Assembly (NCBI GenBank): GCA_026648125.1
Contig: JAPKGD010000024.1
Coordinates: 1-11,164 of the forward strand
From: Bdellovibrionales bacterium
GTDB taxonomy: Bacteria; Bdellovibrionota; Bdellovibrionia; Bdellovibrionales; UBA1609
DNA: 11,164 nt
Direction: 5' to 3'
Shown here one piece after another: positions 1 to 5,475 of the stretch. A program made the position numbers and the translations under genes. The notes beneath the pieces are model-generated. The model searched no databases, was not told the DNA's origin, and worked only from the letters and a program-made list of their open reading frames with translations. How positions within the stretch are numbered: the stretch's first letter is position 1; each line of letters begins with the position of its first letter.

Positions 1-1198
1 CCAGCTCGGCCGTTTCTTGGCGAGCAATCTTCTCAACATCCTCTCTGCTCATTTGAGGGTTTTTGCGTGAAACATTGTGACGTTTGGCAACTAGGATGGA
101 GTCTTGAAGAATGACTCCTCCATGAACTTTTGATCCGCCATCAAAGATTTCGCCAACACGGGCTTTTTTGCTATTCGGTCCATGACCAAGCATCACAGCC
201 ACGTGATACTCCACATCCGAGCTCAGCTCACCAATGAAGTTAACCATTTGTCGCGCGATTTCTTGACGCTCTTCTTTCATAGAGGCCGAAGTATCGACAA
301 CAAACAGGATGTCGAGCTTACTTGTGTAAGGGCGCTCTCGAAGTTCAATCTCGGGGCAAGTCAACTGCGGCTTTTCTCGTAAAACGCGAACAGTTTGAAT
401 GTCACAATGTTCCGCATTTCTGGGATTGCGGCAGTCGGGAGTAAAGACGCGCTCAGCAGGTGCACATGTTTCTTTAAGACACGTGCTCAATACGTTGGCG
501 CGATTCGGAGTGATCACACGAAGCCCACCAAGAATCACTGGTTGGTCGCCTGTCATTGGATTGGGGCGACCAACTTGAATGGCGGATCGCGGACCGCCAC
601 CGGTCACGATCACAGGTGTTGAAGCGGGGACGGTTGGTGTGCCGGGTATCACCGTAGGAAGTGGCTGCGTGATAACAGTTGTTGTCGTCGTTGTGGGCTC
701 GGCTCCTGGAATCACCAGAGGTGGAGGAGGTGTGGTTGTCGTGGGGCGTGGCTCAACGACCGTCGGATTTGGACCAGGTTGTACAACAACCGGCGGGCGA
801 GTGGGTGTTTCGGGGAGCGGTGTCACGCTTGGATTGGGATCGCGTGGGGGAGTTTCAACAACGGGTGGTGGTCTTCGCGGGGGAACTTCGTCCACGGGAG
901 GAGTTTGCCGAGGTGGTACGACGGGGCCAGTTGGAGTGGGTGGGTTTTGAACAACGGGTGGGTTTTGAATCACTGGAGGCCGCTGCACAACGGGAGGCGG
1001 AACATAAACTCCAGGTCCTACAGGACCCACACCAGGACGTGGCGGAACCACTCCAGGTGGAGGAACTTGGGGCTGAGCCTTCGGCTGGTTTCCATTGACC
1101 GACGAATTCCGCGTCTTTTGACAGGCGGGAAGAGTCGATAAAGCAGCCACCAAAGCCGTGAATCGAATTGCATTATATAGGTTAATTCGCGGGTCCAT
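1..1198 (-). CDS. VWA-domain lipoprotein with long Pro/Thr-rich linker, 3' end cut by window edge
   Basis: The frame is open from ATG 1198 to the window edge (399 codons, no stop). The start is supported by GGAGG 9 nt upstream; an ATG at 1206 is in the wrong frame. The N-terminus is a lipoprotein signal: a hydrophobic stretch (residues 13-23), then lipobox LPAC with Cys26 as the acylation site. Residues ~40-205 are an extreme Pro/Val/Thr-rich linker (PPVVQNPP-type units), probably an extended tether from the membrane. A short Cys-containing segment (CLKETC, later DC and HCD) leads into a VWA domain starting KLDILFVVDTSASM. Its MIDAS motif DxSxS is Asp302, Ser304 and Ser306, which in VWA domains binds a divalent metal and often a protein ligand. 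The VWA part closely resembles that of the lipoprotein encoded just upstream at 1428-2918, so the two are paralogues. The rest of the domain lies outside the window. Ligand and role are unknown; a surface or periplasmic adhesion/assembly function is inference. Confidence 0.88.
   Translation of the reverse strand, partial: MDPRINLYNAIRFTALVAALSTLPACQKTRNSSVNGNQPKAQPQVPPPGVVPPRPGVGPVGPGVYVPPPVVQRPPVIQNPPVVQNPPTPTGPVVPPRQTPPVDEVPPRRPPPVVETPPRDPNPSVTPLPETPTRPPVVVQPGPNPTVVEPRPTTTTPPPPLVIPGAEPTTTTTTVITQPLPTVIPGTPTVPASTPVIVTGGGPRSAIQVGRPNPMTGDQPVILGGLRVITPNRANVLSTCLKETCAPAERVFTPDCRNPRNAEHCDIQTVRVLREKPQLTCPEIELRERPYTSKLDILFVVDTSASMKEERQEIARQMVNFIGELSSDVEYHVAVMLGHGPNSKKARVGEIFDGGSKVHGGVILQDSILVAKRHNVSRKNPQMSREDVEKIARQETAEL
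938..969. repeat. Tandem 14-nt repeat in the proline-rich linker
   Basis: GGGTGGGTTTTGAA occurs at 938-951 and again at 956-969, an 18-nt period. On the minus strand it encodes successive QNPPVV/QNPPVI units of the linker. The six-residue period suggests the linker grew by short tandem duplication. The four GGG runs at 938-962 also form a G-quadruplex-like pattern on the plus strand. Confidence 0.6.
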
Positions 1199-1237
1199 AG
1201 CCTCATTCCTCCGAATGAATTACATGGCCCAAAGTAA

Positions 1238-1302
1238 ATTCTTCAGGCCCTAACCCACTCCCTATGCAAGCCAGAGCCCATCAGGGTGGCTCCTGAAGGA
1301 AT
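1238..1302. repeat. Nested imperfect inverted repeat between the two VWA genes
   Basis: ATTC+TTCAGG (1238-1247) pairs with CCTGAA+GAAT (1292-1302, one bulged G). Inside it, AGCCA (1269-1273) pairs with TGGCT (1287-1291), and CCC (1277-1279) pairs with GGG (1284-1286) around an ATCA loop. The right arm is continuous and the left arm has a 21-nt and a 3-nt interruption. It lies in the 229-nt gap between the stop of the upstream VWA gene and the start of the downstream one. It could be a transcript hairpin (attenuator, processing site or weak terminator). No clear U-tract follows on either strand, so the terminator reading is weak. I saw nothing else convincing in this gap apart from a short GGGCT/AGCCC hairpin over the stop codon near 1426-1440. 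Confidence 0.4.
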
Positions 1303-1427
1303 GAAATAATCGAGTTGTTTAAGGGGTTTAGGTGCGTGACCGAGCGGCTTTGAGAGTTTGCGGCTGTCAATTCCAAGCGGGAGAGACAAAAACCGTCACT
1401 GTGTTCCTGTCTTCCTCAATTCTAGGG

Positions 1428-2918
1428 CTAGCGAAGCCCGTAGAGAATGCGCAGGCTCGAACCTTGCTGAATCCGACCGTCCTTATAGGCTTCAGCCAGT
1501 GCCTCATAGGCGATAATCACCTCGGCATGGCCGCGCTCAGTATTGATTCTTACGCGTACATGTTCAGGAGAAATGAGGGATTCCTCTCCATCCCGAGATA
1601 CAATTCGAACACTGATACTTAAGGGATCGAGGCGATCCAAATCGACCTGGCCGGGAATGATAAAGGTGTCTTCGTACTTCATACGGAAGTTCGAAAAGTC
1701 ACCGATTTGCGCGAGAACTTTGCCAAAATCTTCACTGGCCAGATCCACGGCCCGACCATCACTGAGACGAATCACTTCAAGATATCCACGGCCGGCTTCA
1801 TTGTCTTTTGCAAACTCGTCTTGGCGCTCCGGAACCTGACCTTCTAGATAATGAATGCCCGTAAAGATCACAGGCATTTCGCCTTTGGCCAGACGAGCGG
1901 CCGTAACCACATCGACGGGAGTTAATCGTTGGCCGCGAGCGACTCGCGCACAGGTTTCATTGGATTCAAAGGCAGCGCGTTCGCTTCGACGATCTCGTTC
2001 GGAGGCGTAGGTTCCGATAAATTCCTTGCCCTGCTTTTTGGCTTCCTCTTCATAGTCAAAACACACATCGTTTTCGTCCGCGACGGAGACCACCAAAAGT
2101 GCGGCCTCATTGCGCATAAAACCCTGACGCTTCATTTCGTTGAGTTGCTGTGCGCCACTAAGGGCCGTGTAAAGGTTTAAGAGGCCCGCTTCTCCTTGGG
2201 CTTGAGAGCGATCAATGGGCAATTTATCAAGGCGTTTGGTTAATATTTCGCCAACTCTTTTTGCGACCGCCGTGTTGAGGTCTGCCTCAGAGACCCGCTG
2301 ACGAAGTTCTTTTCTGATCTCATCGCCTTTGATCACAGCGTCCTGATCATCGCCGCTATAGAGCGAGCCAACTTTCACTCCGAGCGCTCGGCTATAAGGG
2401 CCATGAGCGAGAAGGACCCCAATTCGGTAAGAAACATCCGCTGAGAGCTGCGCAATAAATTTGTTGATCTCGCGCGCGATGGCATGGTGCTCGTCGCGCA
2501 TCGAGGCGGAGGTGTCGAGAACAAAAAGTATATCGAGTCGGTGGGTCCGAGGGAGAAAGCGAAGGGGTTGATTGGTGACTAACTTTCCTTCATCCGTAAC
2601 GATAGGCTGCTGGCAGCTTTCGGCCTCGCAGGTCGCCTCAGCGGTGTCCACAGCAGGTTCGTAAACATGGACTTGCTCAGACTCGGGGGGTGGGGTCTGT
2701 GTGGTCTGCCCCGCTGGAGCCGTCTCGCCCGTGGTTCCGGTCATGGCCACTGTCCCAGGCGTCCCGCTTTCGGAGGAACCAGGTCCACCCGTTGGTGCAG
2801 GCTCTGTGGCCTTTTGCTTTCCACCGCCAGGCTCTCCCGCCACGCTCATGCGCGCTCGCTCGCAGGCCATAAGGCTCAGTGTGAGGGAAAACATAATGAG
2901 ACCAGACTTTACGTTCAT
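1428..2918 (-). CDS. VWA-domain lipoprotein (496 aa)
   Basis: I chose ATG 2918 because GGAGG lies 5 nt upstream and the protein then starts with a compact signal ending in lipobox LMAC (Cys19); the frame extends 15 codons further to 2963 but that would bury the signal. Residues 20-95 are a Gly/Ser/Thr/Pro-rich linker. A Cys pair (C97, C102) precedes a VWA domain from about residue 126, RLDILFVLDTSASM. MIDAS residues seen: Asp135, Ser137 and Ser139 (DxSxS), a candidate Thr251 (YTALSGA) and acidic residues 281-284 (ADEND) in the third-loop position. The ~180 residues after the domain include beta-rich stretches and no second recognisable domain. Residue +2 after the Cys is Glu, so outer-membrane sorting is plausible. 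The downstream gene at 1-1198 is a paralogue in the same orientation, suggesting tandem duplication or a two-subunit system. No MoxR-type ATPase partner is nearby. Ligand and pathway are unknown. Confidence 0.92.
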   Translation of the reverse strand: MNVKSGLIMFSLTLSLMACERARMSVAGEPGGGKQKATEPAPTGGPGSSESGTPGTVAMTGTTGETAPAGQTTQTPPPESEQVHVYEPAVDTAEATCEAESCQQPIVTDEGKLVTNQPLRFLPRTHRLDILFVLDTSASMRDEHHAIAREINKFIAQLSADVSYRIGVLLAHGPYSRALGVKVGSLYSGDDQDAVIKGDEIRKELRQRVSEADLNTAVAKRVGEILTKRLDKLPIDRSQAQGEAGLLNLYTALSGAQQLNEMKRQGFMRNEAALLVVSVADENDVCFDYEEEAKKQGKEFIGTYASERDRRSERAAFESNETCARVARGQRLTPVDVVTAARLAKGEMPVIFTGIHYLEGQVPERQDEFAKDNEAGRGYLEVIRLSDGRAVDLASEDFGKVLAQIGDFSNFRMKYEDTFIIPGQVDLDRLDPLSISVRIVSRDGEESLISPEHVRVRINTERGHAEVIIAYEALAEAYKDGRIQQGSSLRILYGLR

Positions 2919-3003
2919 AAACGCCTCCGCAATGACCATTTTGCAAAATCTGTTCTTCCTCAAAAGGGCTATCAGCTTGAAATGATTGGTATCTCAGGGC
3001 TTA

Positions 3004-3047
3004 TCTGGCGCTATTTTGGGTCGGATAGGGCAATTTTTGTCGCCAGA
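3004..3047. repeat. Inverted repeat TCTGGCG-N30-CGCCAGA in divergent intergenic region
   Basis: Perfect 7-nt arms at 3004-3010 and 3041-3047 flank a 30-nt AT-leaning loop. The repeat sits in the 193-nt region between the divergent starts at 2918 (minus) and 3112 (plus), about 12 nt upstream of a candidate -35 box. It could be an operator or a hairpin in a leader. A 7-nt repeat with a long spacer can arise by chance. Confidence 0.35.
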
Positions 3048-3058
3048 GGTACCCTCCT

Positions 3059-3087
3059 TTGACTTTACATGGCCCATTGCCTAAGCT
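3059..3087 (+). promoter_or_regulatory. Candidate sigma70-like promoter for the 3112-4614 gene run
   Basis: TTGACT (3059-3064, 5 of 6 to consensus) is followed after 17 nt by TAAGCT (3082-3087, 3 of 6). It points toward the plus-strand gene at 3112 and would give a leader of about 18 nt. The -10 is poor, so this is only a candidate. Confidence 0.3.
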
Positions 3088-3111
3088 CGCGCGTCACTGG
3101 GGAGATATTTT

Positions 3112-3525
3112 ATGAGTCACCTTCTAAATTTGTCTCTGATTCTTGGTCTTGTCATGGGTGTTTCAGCTCCTTCTTTGGCAGCGAATCGTCCCCAGAGACC
3201 GCCGGCTTTGCGACCGGAACCGATGCCCAAAGTAGATTGCTCAAATATCGCCGAACAGTTGGGGCGTCTAAAGACGATGTCTGGGGAGCATAACCAAAGC
3301 GTGGCGGCCTTTATGGACGATGTCATAGTGGTTATGGACAAATGGCATCAAGAGTTTGAGCCCTTTGAGGGCAAATCCGTCTCCCTGCCTAAGGGTCAAT
3401 TTCAGTCGATTAAGGAGACGGCAGGCGAAGTTAGCGAAGTTCAGAGCAAGGTTTGGGAAGATTTGGGAATTGTGGATCAGCGTTTTGACGAACTCCTAGA
3501 AGTTCTGCCAAGCTGTTTGAAGTAA
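3112..3525 (+). CDS. Small secreted protein, family not recognised (137 aa)
   Basis: GGGGAGA lies 6 nt before ATG 3112. Residues 1-24 form a classical signal peptide: a Leu/Val/Ile/Gly-rich core and Ala cleavage positions (SLAA, near residues 23-24). The mature protein starts with a Pro/Arg-rich stretch (residues 26-40) and then is mostly predicted helix rich in Glu, Gln, Lys and Val. It has just two cysteines, Cys43 and Cys135, placed near each end of the mature domain; a disulphide closing a helical bundle is plausible if the protein is periplasmic. It is the first gene of a plus-strand run: the next start is 25 nt beyond its stop. I recognise no family and assign no function. Confidence 0.8.
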   Translation: MSHLLNLSLILGLVMGVSAPSLAANRPQRPPALRPEPMPKVDCSNIAEQLGRLKTMSGEHNQSVAAFMDDVIVVMDKWHQEFEPFEGKSVSLPKGQFQSIKETAGEVSEVQSKVWEDLGIVDQRFDELLEVLPSCLK

Positions 3526-3550
3526 TATAATCAACATTGAGGGAGTTGCC

Positions 3551-3982
3551 ATGGCCGGAGCTCAAGCGACGGAATTATTTAATTGCTCAGTTCCAGAATT
3601 TTATACGGTGATTTCTGACTACGAGAAGTATCCCGAGTTTTTAGCGGAAGTGAAGGCATGCAAAGTCGTGGAAACACGCGATTCCCAGAAACTCGTCGAG
3701 TTTCACGTGTCGATGATTAAGAATTTTAGCTATCGCCTGTGGATCACAGAGGCACCCAACAAAGGAATTAACTGGGTATTGGATTCGGGTGATTTGTTTA
3801 AAATTTCCAATGGCAGTTGGGATTTAAAGGACGAGGCGGGGCGGACCCGGGCGACCTATGCCGTGGATGCAAAATTTAAGGTCTTTGTTCCTGGTCCCAT
3901 TGCCAAGGCCCTGGTGACCGTGAATTTACCAAACATGATGAGTTCCTATCACAAGCGAGTGAAAGAGCTTTATGGCAAGTGA
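3551..3982 (+). CDS. SRPBCC-fold protein, COQ10/RatA-like (143 aa)
   Basis: The start has GAGGGAG 5 nt upstream of ATG 3551. Length and layout fit the COQ10/RatA branch of the START/SRPBCC superfamily (~140-150 aa): an N-terminal strand, then the helix and loop ISDYEKYPEFLAEVKACKVV (residues ~21-40), which parallels the V.D...YP.FLP motif of RatA/COQ10. Alternating strands follow, with a long C-terminal amphipathic helix (residues ~119-141). Family members bind hydrophobic ligands: COQ10 proteins bind ubiquinone, and E. coli RatA was reported as a ribosome-associated toxin. Neither specific role can be claimed here. The protein has no signal peptide and is probably cytoplasmic. Its last 11 nt overlap the next gene, so translational coupling with that protein is likely. 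An operon with the 3112 gene is inferred from the 25-nt spacing. Confidence 0.85.
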   Translation: MAGAQATELFNCSVPEFYTVISDYEKYPEFLAEVKACKVVETRDSQKLVEFHVSMIKNFSYRLWITEAPNKGINWVLDSGDLFKISNGSWDLKDEAGRTRATYAVDAKFKVFVPGPIAKALVTVNLPNMMSSYHKRVKELYGK

Positions 3983-4334
3983 TTCTTCGGATCGAAACAG
4001 TGGAGATGGGGACGAGTCCTCTGGATTAAAACTGGGCGAGGCTATTCGCAAAGTCATTACTGTGGGCGTTGGCGCAGCGTTTATGACAGAAGAGAGTGTG
4101 CGATCGTACCTTTCAGAGCTGAAGTTGCCTAAAGATGTGCTGAATCTCCTCTTGCAGAGTGCAGCTAAGTCAAAAGAAGAACTGGTCAGTCGGGTTGGAA
4201 ACGAAATCGTTAAAATGGTCAATAAGATCGATTTTGTGAAAGAGGCTTCTCGCTTTGTTGAAGAGCATAAATTCAAGATTTCGGCAGAAGTCGAGGTCAT
4301 CAAGCGAAATTCCGGCGAAGACAAGGGACCATAG
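3972..4334 (+). CDS. Small helical cytoplasmic protein, family not recognised (120 aa)
   Basis: ATG 3972 overlaps the end of the SRPBCC gene by 11 nt in another frame, with only a weak AAAGAG 4 nt upstream, consistent with translational coupling. The first ~18 residues are acidic, Ser/Gly-rich and probably disordered. Residues ~19-100 look almost wholly helical: a conserved-looking VGVGAAFMTEESVRSYL segment, a Leu-rich stretch (LKLPKDVLNLLLQ), then amphipathic helices alternating Lys/Glu with Val/Ile/Phe. A short strand (KISAEVEVIK) closes the protein. There is no signal peptide or membrane segment. The pattern is loosely phasin-like or scaffold-like, but I cannot place it in a family. Pairing with a hydrophobic-ligand protein makes a shared lipid or membrane-surface role conceivable; that is inference. 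Confidence 0.78.
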   Translation: MASDSSDRNSGDGDESSGLKLGEAIRKVITVGVGAAFMTEESVRSYLSELKLPKDVLNLLLQSAAKSKEELVSRVGNEIVKMVNKIDFVKEASRFVEEHKFKISAEVEVIKRNSGEDKGP

Positions 4335-4383
4335 TCGAGCCCGTTTGCCTCAAGTTGATCCAACGCCAATCCGATAGAGCTTT

Positions 4384-4614
4384 ATGGGTTGGATTCTTCT
4401 CATGATGGTGGCCATGACCACAATGATCGTCAGTTCTCGCTTTCTCTTATTTGCCGCTATGGAAACGAGAAAGCCGCTCACTCGTGGACGATACAGTGCC
4501 ATGGCTGTGCGGGTCGGGCGATGGTATCGGGTTGCTTCTTGGGGATTGGTCACGGTCCTTATGCTCTCCACCACGATTCAAATCTCAATCTACGTTTTTA
4601 CAGAAATATTTTAG
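4384..4614 (+). CDS. Small two-TM membrane protein (76 aa)
   Basis: Two strongly hydrophobic segments (residues ~2-25 and ~50-72) flank a basic loop (ETRKPLTRGRY through GRWYR). By the positive-inside rule the loop is cytoplasmic and both termini face out. The start codon lies in AGAGCTTTATGG, the same 12 bases found around the start of the preceding gene, and there is no strong Shine-Dalgarno. It follows that gene by 49 nt in the same direction, so it is probably the last gene of the run. Its stop overlaps the stop of the convergent gene by 4 nt. The hydrophobic pattern and codon choice argue that it is a real gene, but it is short and of no recognised family. Another frame (4389-4754) runs through the same DNA but would cover the opposite-strand gene and lacks a membrane pattern. 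Confidence 0.62.
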   Translation: MGWILLMMVAMTTMIVSSRFLLFAAMETRKPLTRGRYSAMAVRVGRWYRVASWGLVTVLMLSTTIQISIYVFTEIF

Positions 4615-5282
4615 CGATTCAGAGGGATTTCTACTTGAGGAGCCTGACCTTCGAGTTCTTGGATTCGCTTCTCAACTTTTTCGCCAACCTCATCTCGAGC
4701 CATCGGAGTCGCAGCAACGGCATCTCGGCCATTGGTGTACTGTCGCGACTTTAGGTATTCATCGGGTTTGACGGGAGACTTAAATGGGGAGGCTTTAAGA
4801 TATCCTTCAATAAACGAAATGGTATTTTGATTTCGTTCGGGCAGATCGCGCAGAGCCTGGCTGAGATAGGTCATTTGCTTCCATAACTGCTGATTTGAGT
4901 TCGATGAAAGTAGGTCAATCCGTGCCATTTCGCTGAGCCGTTCACTCAAAAATTCTCGTAAATTTCCAGTCGTGAAACGGCTGTCCACCTGCAATATCAA
5001 ACGATCGAGAAAGTCCTGACGGAGTAGAAGTTCCCGTCTTTCAGCACTGAGCTTTTCGACCTGTTCCTCATCGAGAGGGGATGAGAGCAGGGTCTGAGGC
5101 GCCGTATTGAGCATTTGGCGAATTCGTGAATCTAACTGCTGAATTTGTAAGGTGTTGTGTGCCTTAAGAGCCCGGATATCATTAATTGCCTGATCTTTAG
5201 CCACTATGTCGGCATGAGCGAATGGGGTGAGCCCCAAAAATATCAGAGCCATCAATAGGTTAGATACAAGCCTCAATTTCAT
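4611..5282 (-). CDS. Periplasmic helical/coiled-coil protein (223 aa)
   Basis: ATG 5282 has an excellent Shine-Dalgarno, GGAGGAGG (5292-5299), 9 nt upstream. Residues 1-24 are a signal peptide ending AHA before Asp25. The mature protein lacks cysteines and is dominated by heptad-like helices: residues ~28-60 (IRALKAHNTLQIQQLDSRI region), ~72-100 (EEQVEKLSAERRELLLRQ region) and ~108-150. A final charged helix (GEKVEKRIQELEGQ) precedes a short Pro-containing tail. This suggests an extended helical bundle in the periplasm, possibly a chaperone or scaffold. No family is recognised. It lies 193 nt downstream of the DUF3943-like gene in the same orientation; the gap shows no clear promoter or terminator by eye. 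Its 3' end overlaps the convergent plus-strand gene by 4 nt. Confidence 0.85.
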   Translation of the reverse strand: MKLRLVSNLLMALIFLGLTPFAHADIVAKDQAINDIRALKAHNTLQIQQLDSRIRQMLNTAPQTLLSSPLDEEQVEKLSAERRELLLRQDFLDRLILQVDSRFTTGNLREFLSERLSEMARIDLLSSNSNQQLWKQMTYLSQALRDLPERNQNTISFIEGYLKASPFKSPVKPDEYLKSRQYTNGRDAVAATPMARDEVGEKVEKRIQELEGQAPQVEIPLNR

Positions 5283-5475
5283 GGCCTTAAGCCTCCTCCA
5301 CTCTTTTTTACCATATCAGCAATCTCCAGGCCACATTTGGGGGTCTAAGTCCTTGAAGGCAGGGCACAAGGTCTCGTGCGAGTGACAATTTTGAGTCTTG
5401 ATCAGGGCGTTCATCTTGAGTTTTTACAGGCGAGTCGGGCAAACAAGCGACCCCAGACCTGCAATCAAACATGCC

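Noticed and set aside
579..1141. Long plus-strand open frames (579-950, 679-1098, 779-1141) rich in Gly/Val or Trp/Arg
   Set aside because: They are reverse-strand shadows of the Pro/Thr-rich linker, whose codons leave few stops in other frames. The minus frame has a start with an RBS, a lipobox and a VWA domain.
1018..1206. Minus-strand 62-codon frame starting at 1206
   Set aside because: It overlaps the true gene start in another frame, has Arg/Leu/Trp-rich noise composition, and the GGAGG suits ATG 1198 better.
1..2918. VWA proteins as part of a MoxR-VWA chaperone or a ternary defence/phage-tail system
   Set aside because: Both have lipoboxes and export signals, and no MoxR ATPase, TerD-like, phage or nuclease gene is adjacent.
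2667..3062. Plus-strand frame of 131 codons across the start of the VWA gene
   Set aside because: It is antisense to the Gly/Pro/Ser-rich linker, has no RBS and shows a composition typical of shadow frames.
3926..4369. Minus-strand 147-codon frame opposite the 120-aa gene
   Set aside because: Ser/Thr/Leu-rich shadow with no SD or domain; the plus-strand gene there is coupled to its neighbour and has coherent helical character.
4389..4754. Plus-strand 121-codon frame running into the convergent gene
   Set aside because: It covers the 3' part of the minus-strand coiled-coil gene and is His/Ser/Arg-rich noise; the 4384-4614 frame has two clean TM segments.
5405..5460. Possible terminator after the 670-aa gene (CAGG..GGGTCG / CGACTC.CCTG)
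   Set aside because: The stem needs a G-U pair and an uneven internal loop, and the minus-strand transcript continues UAAAAAC instead of a U-tract.
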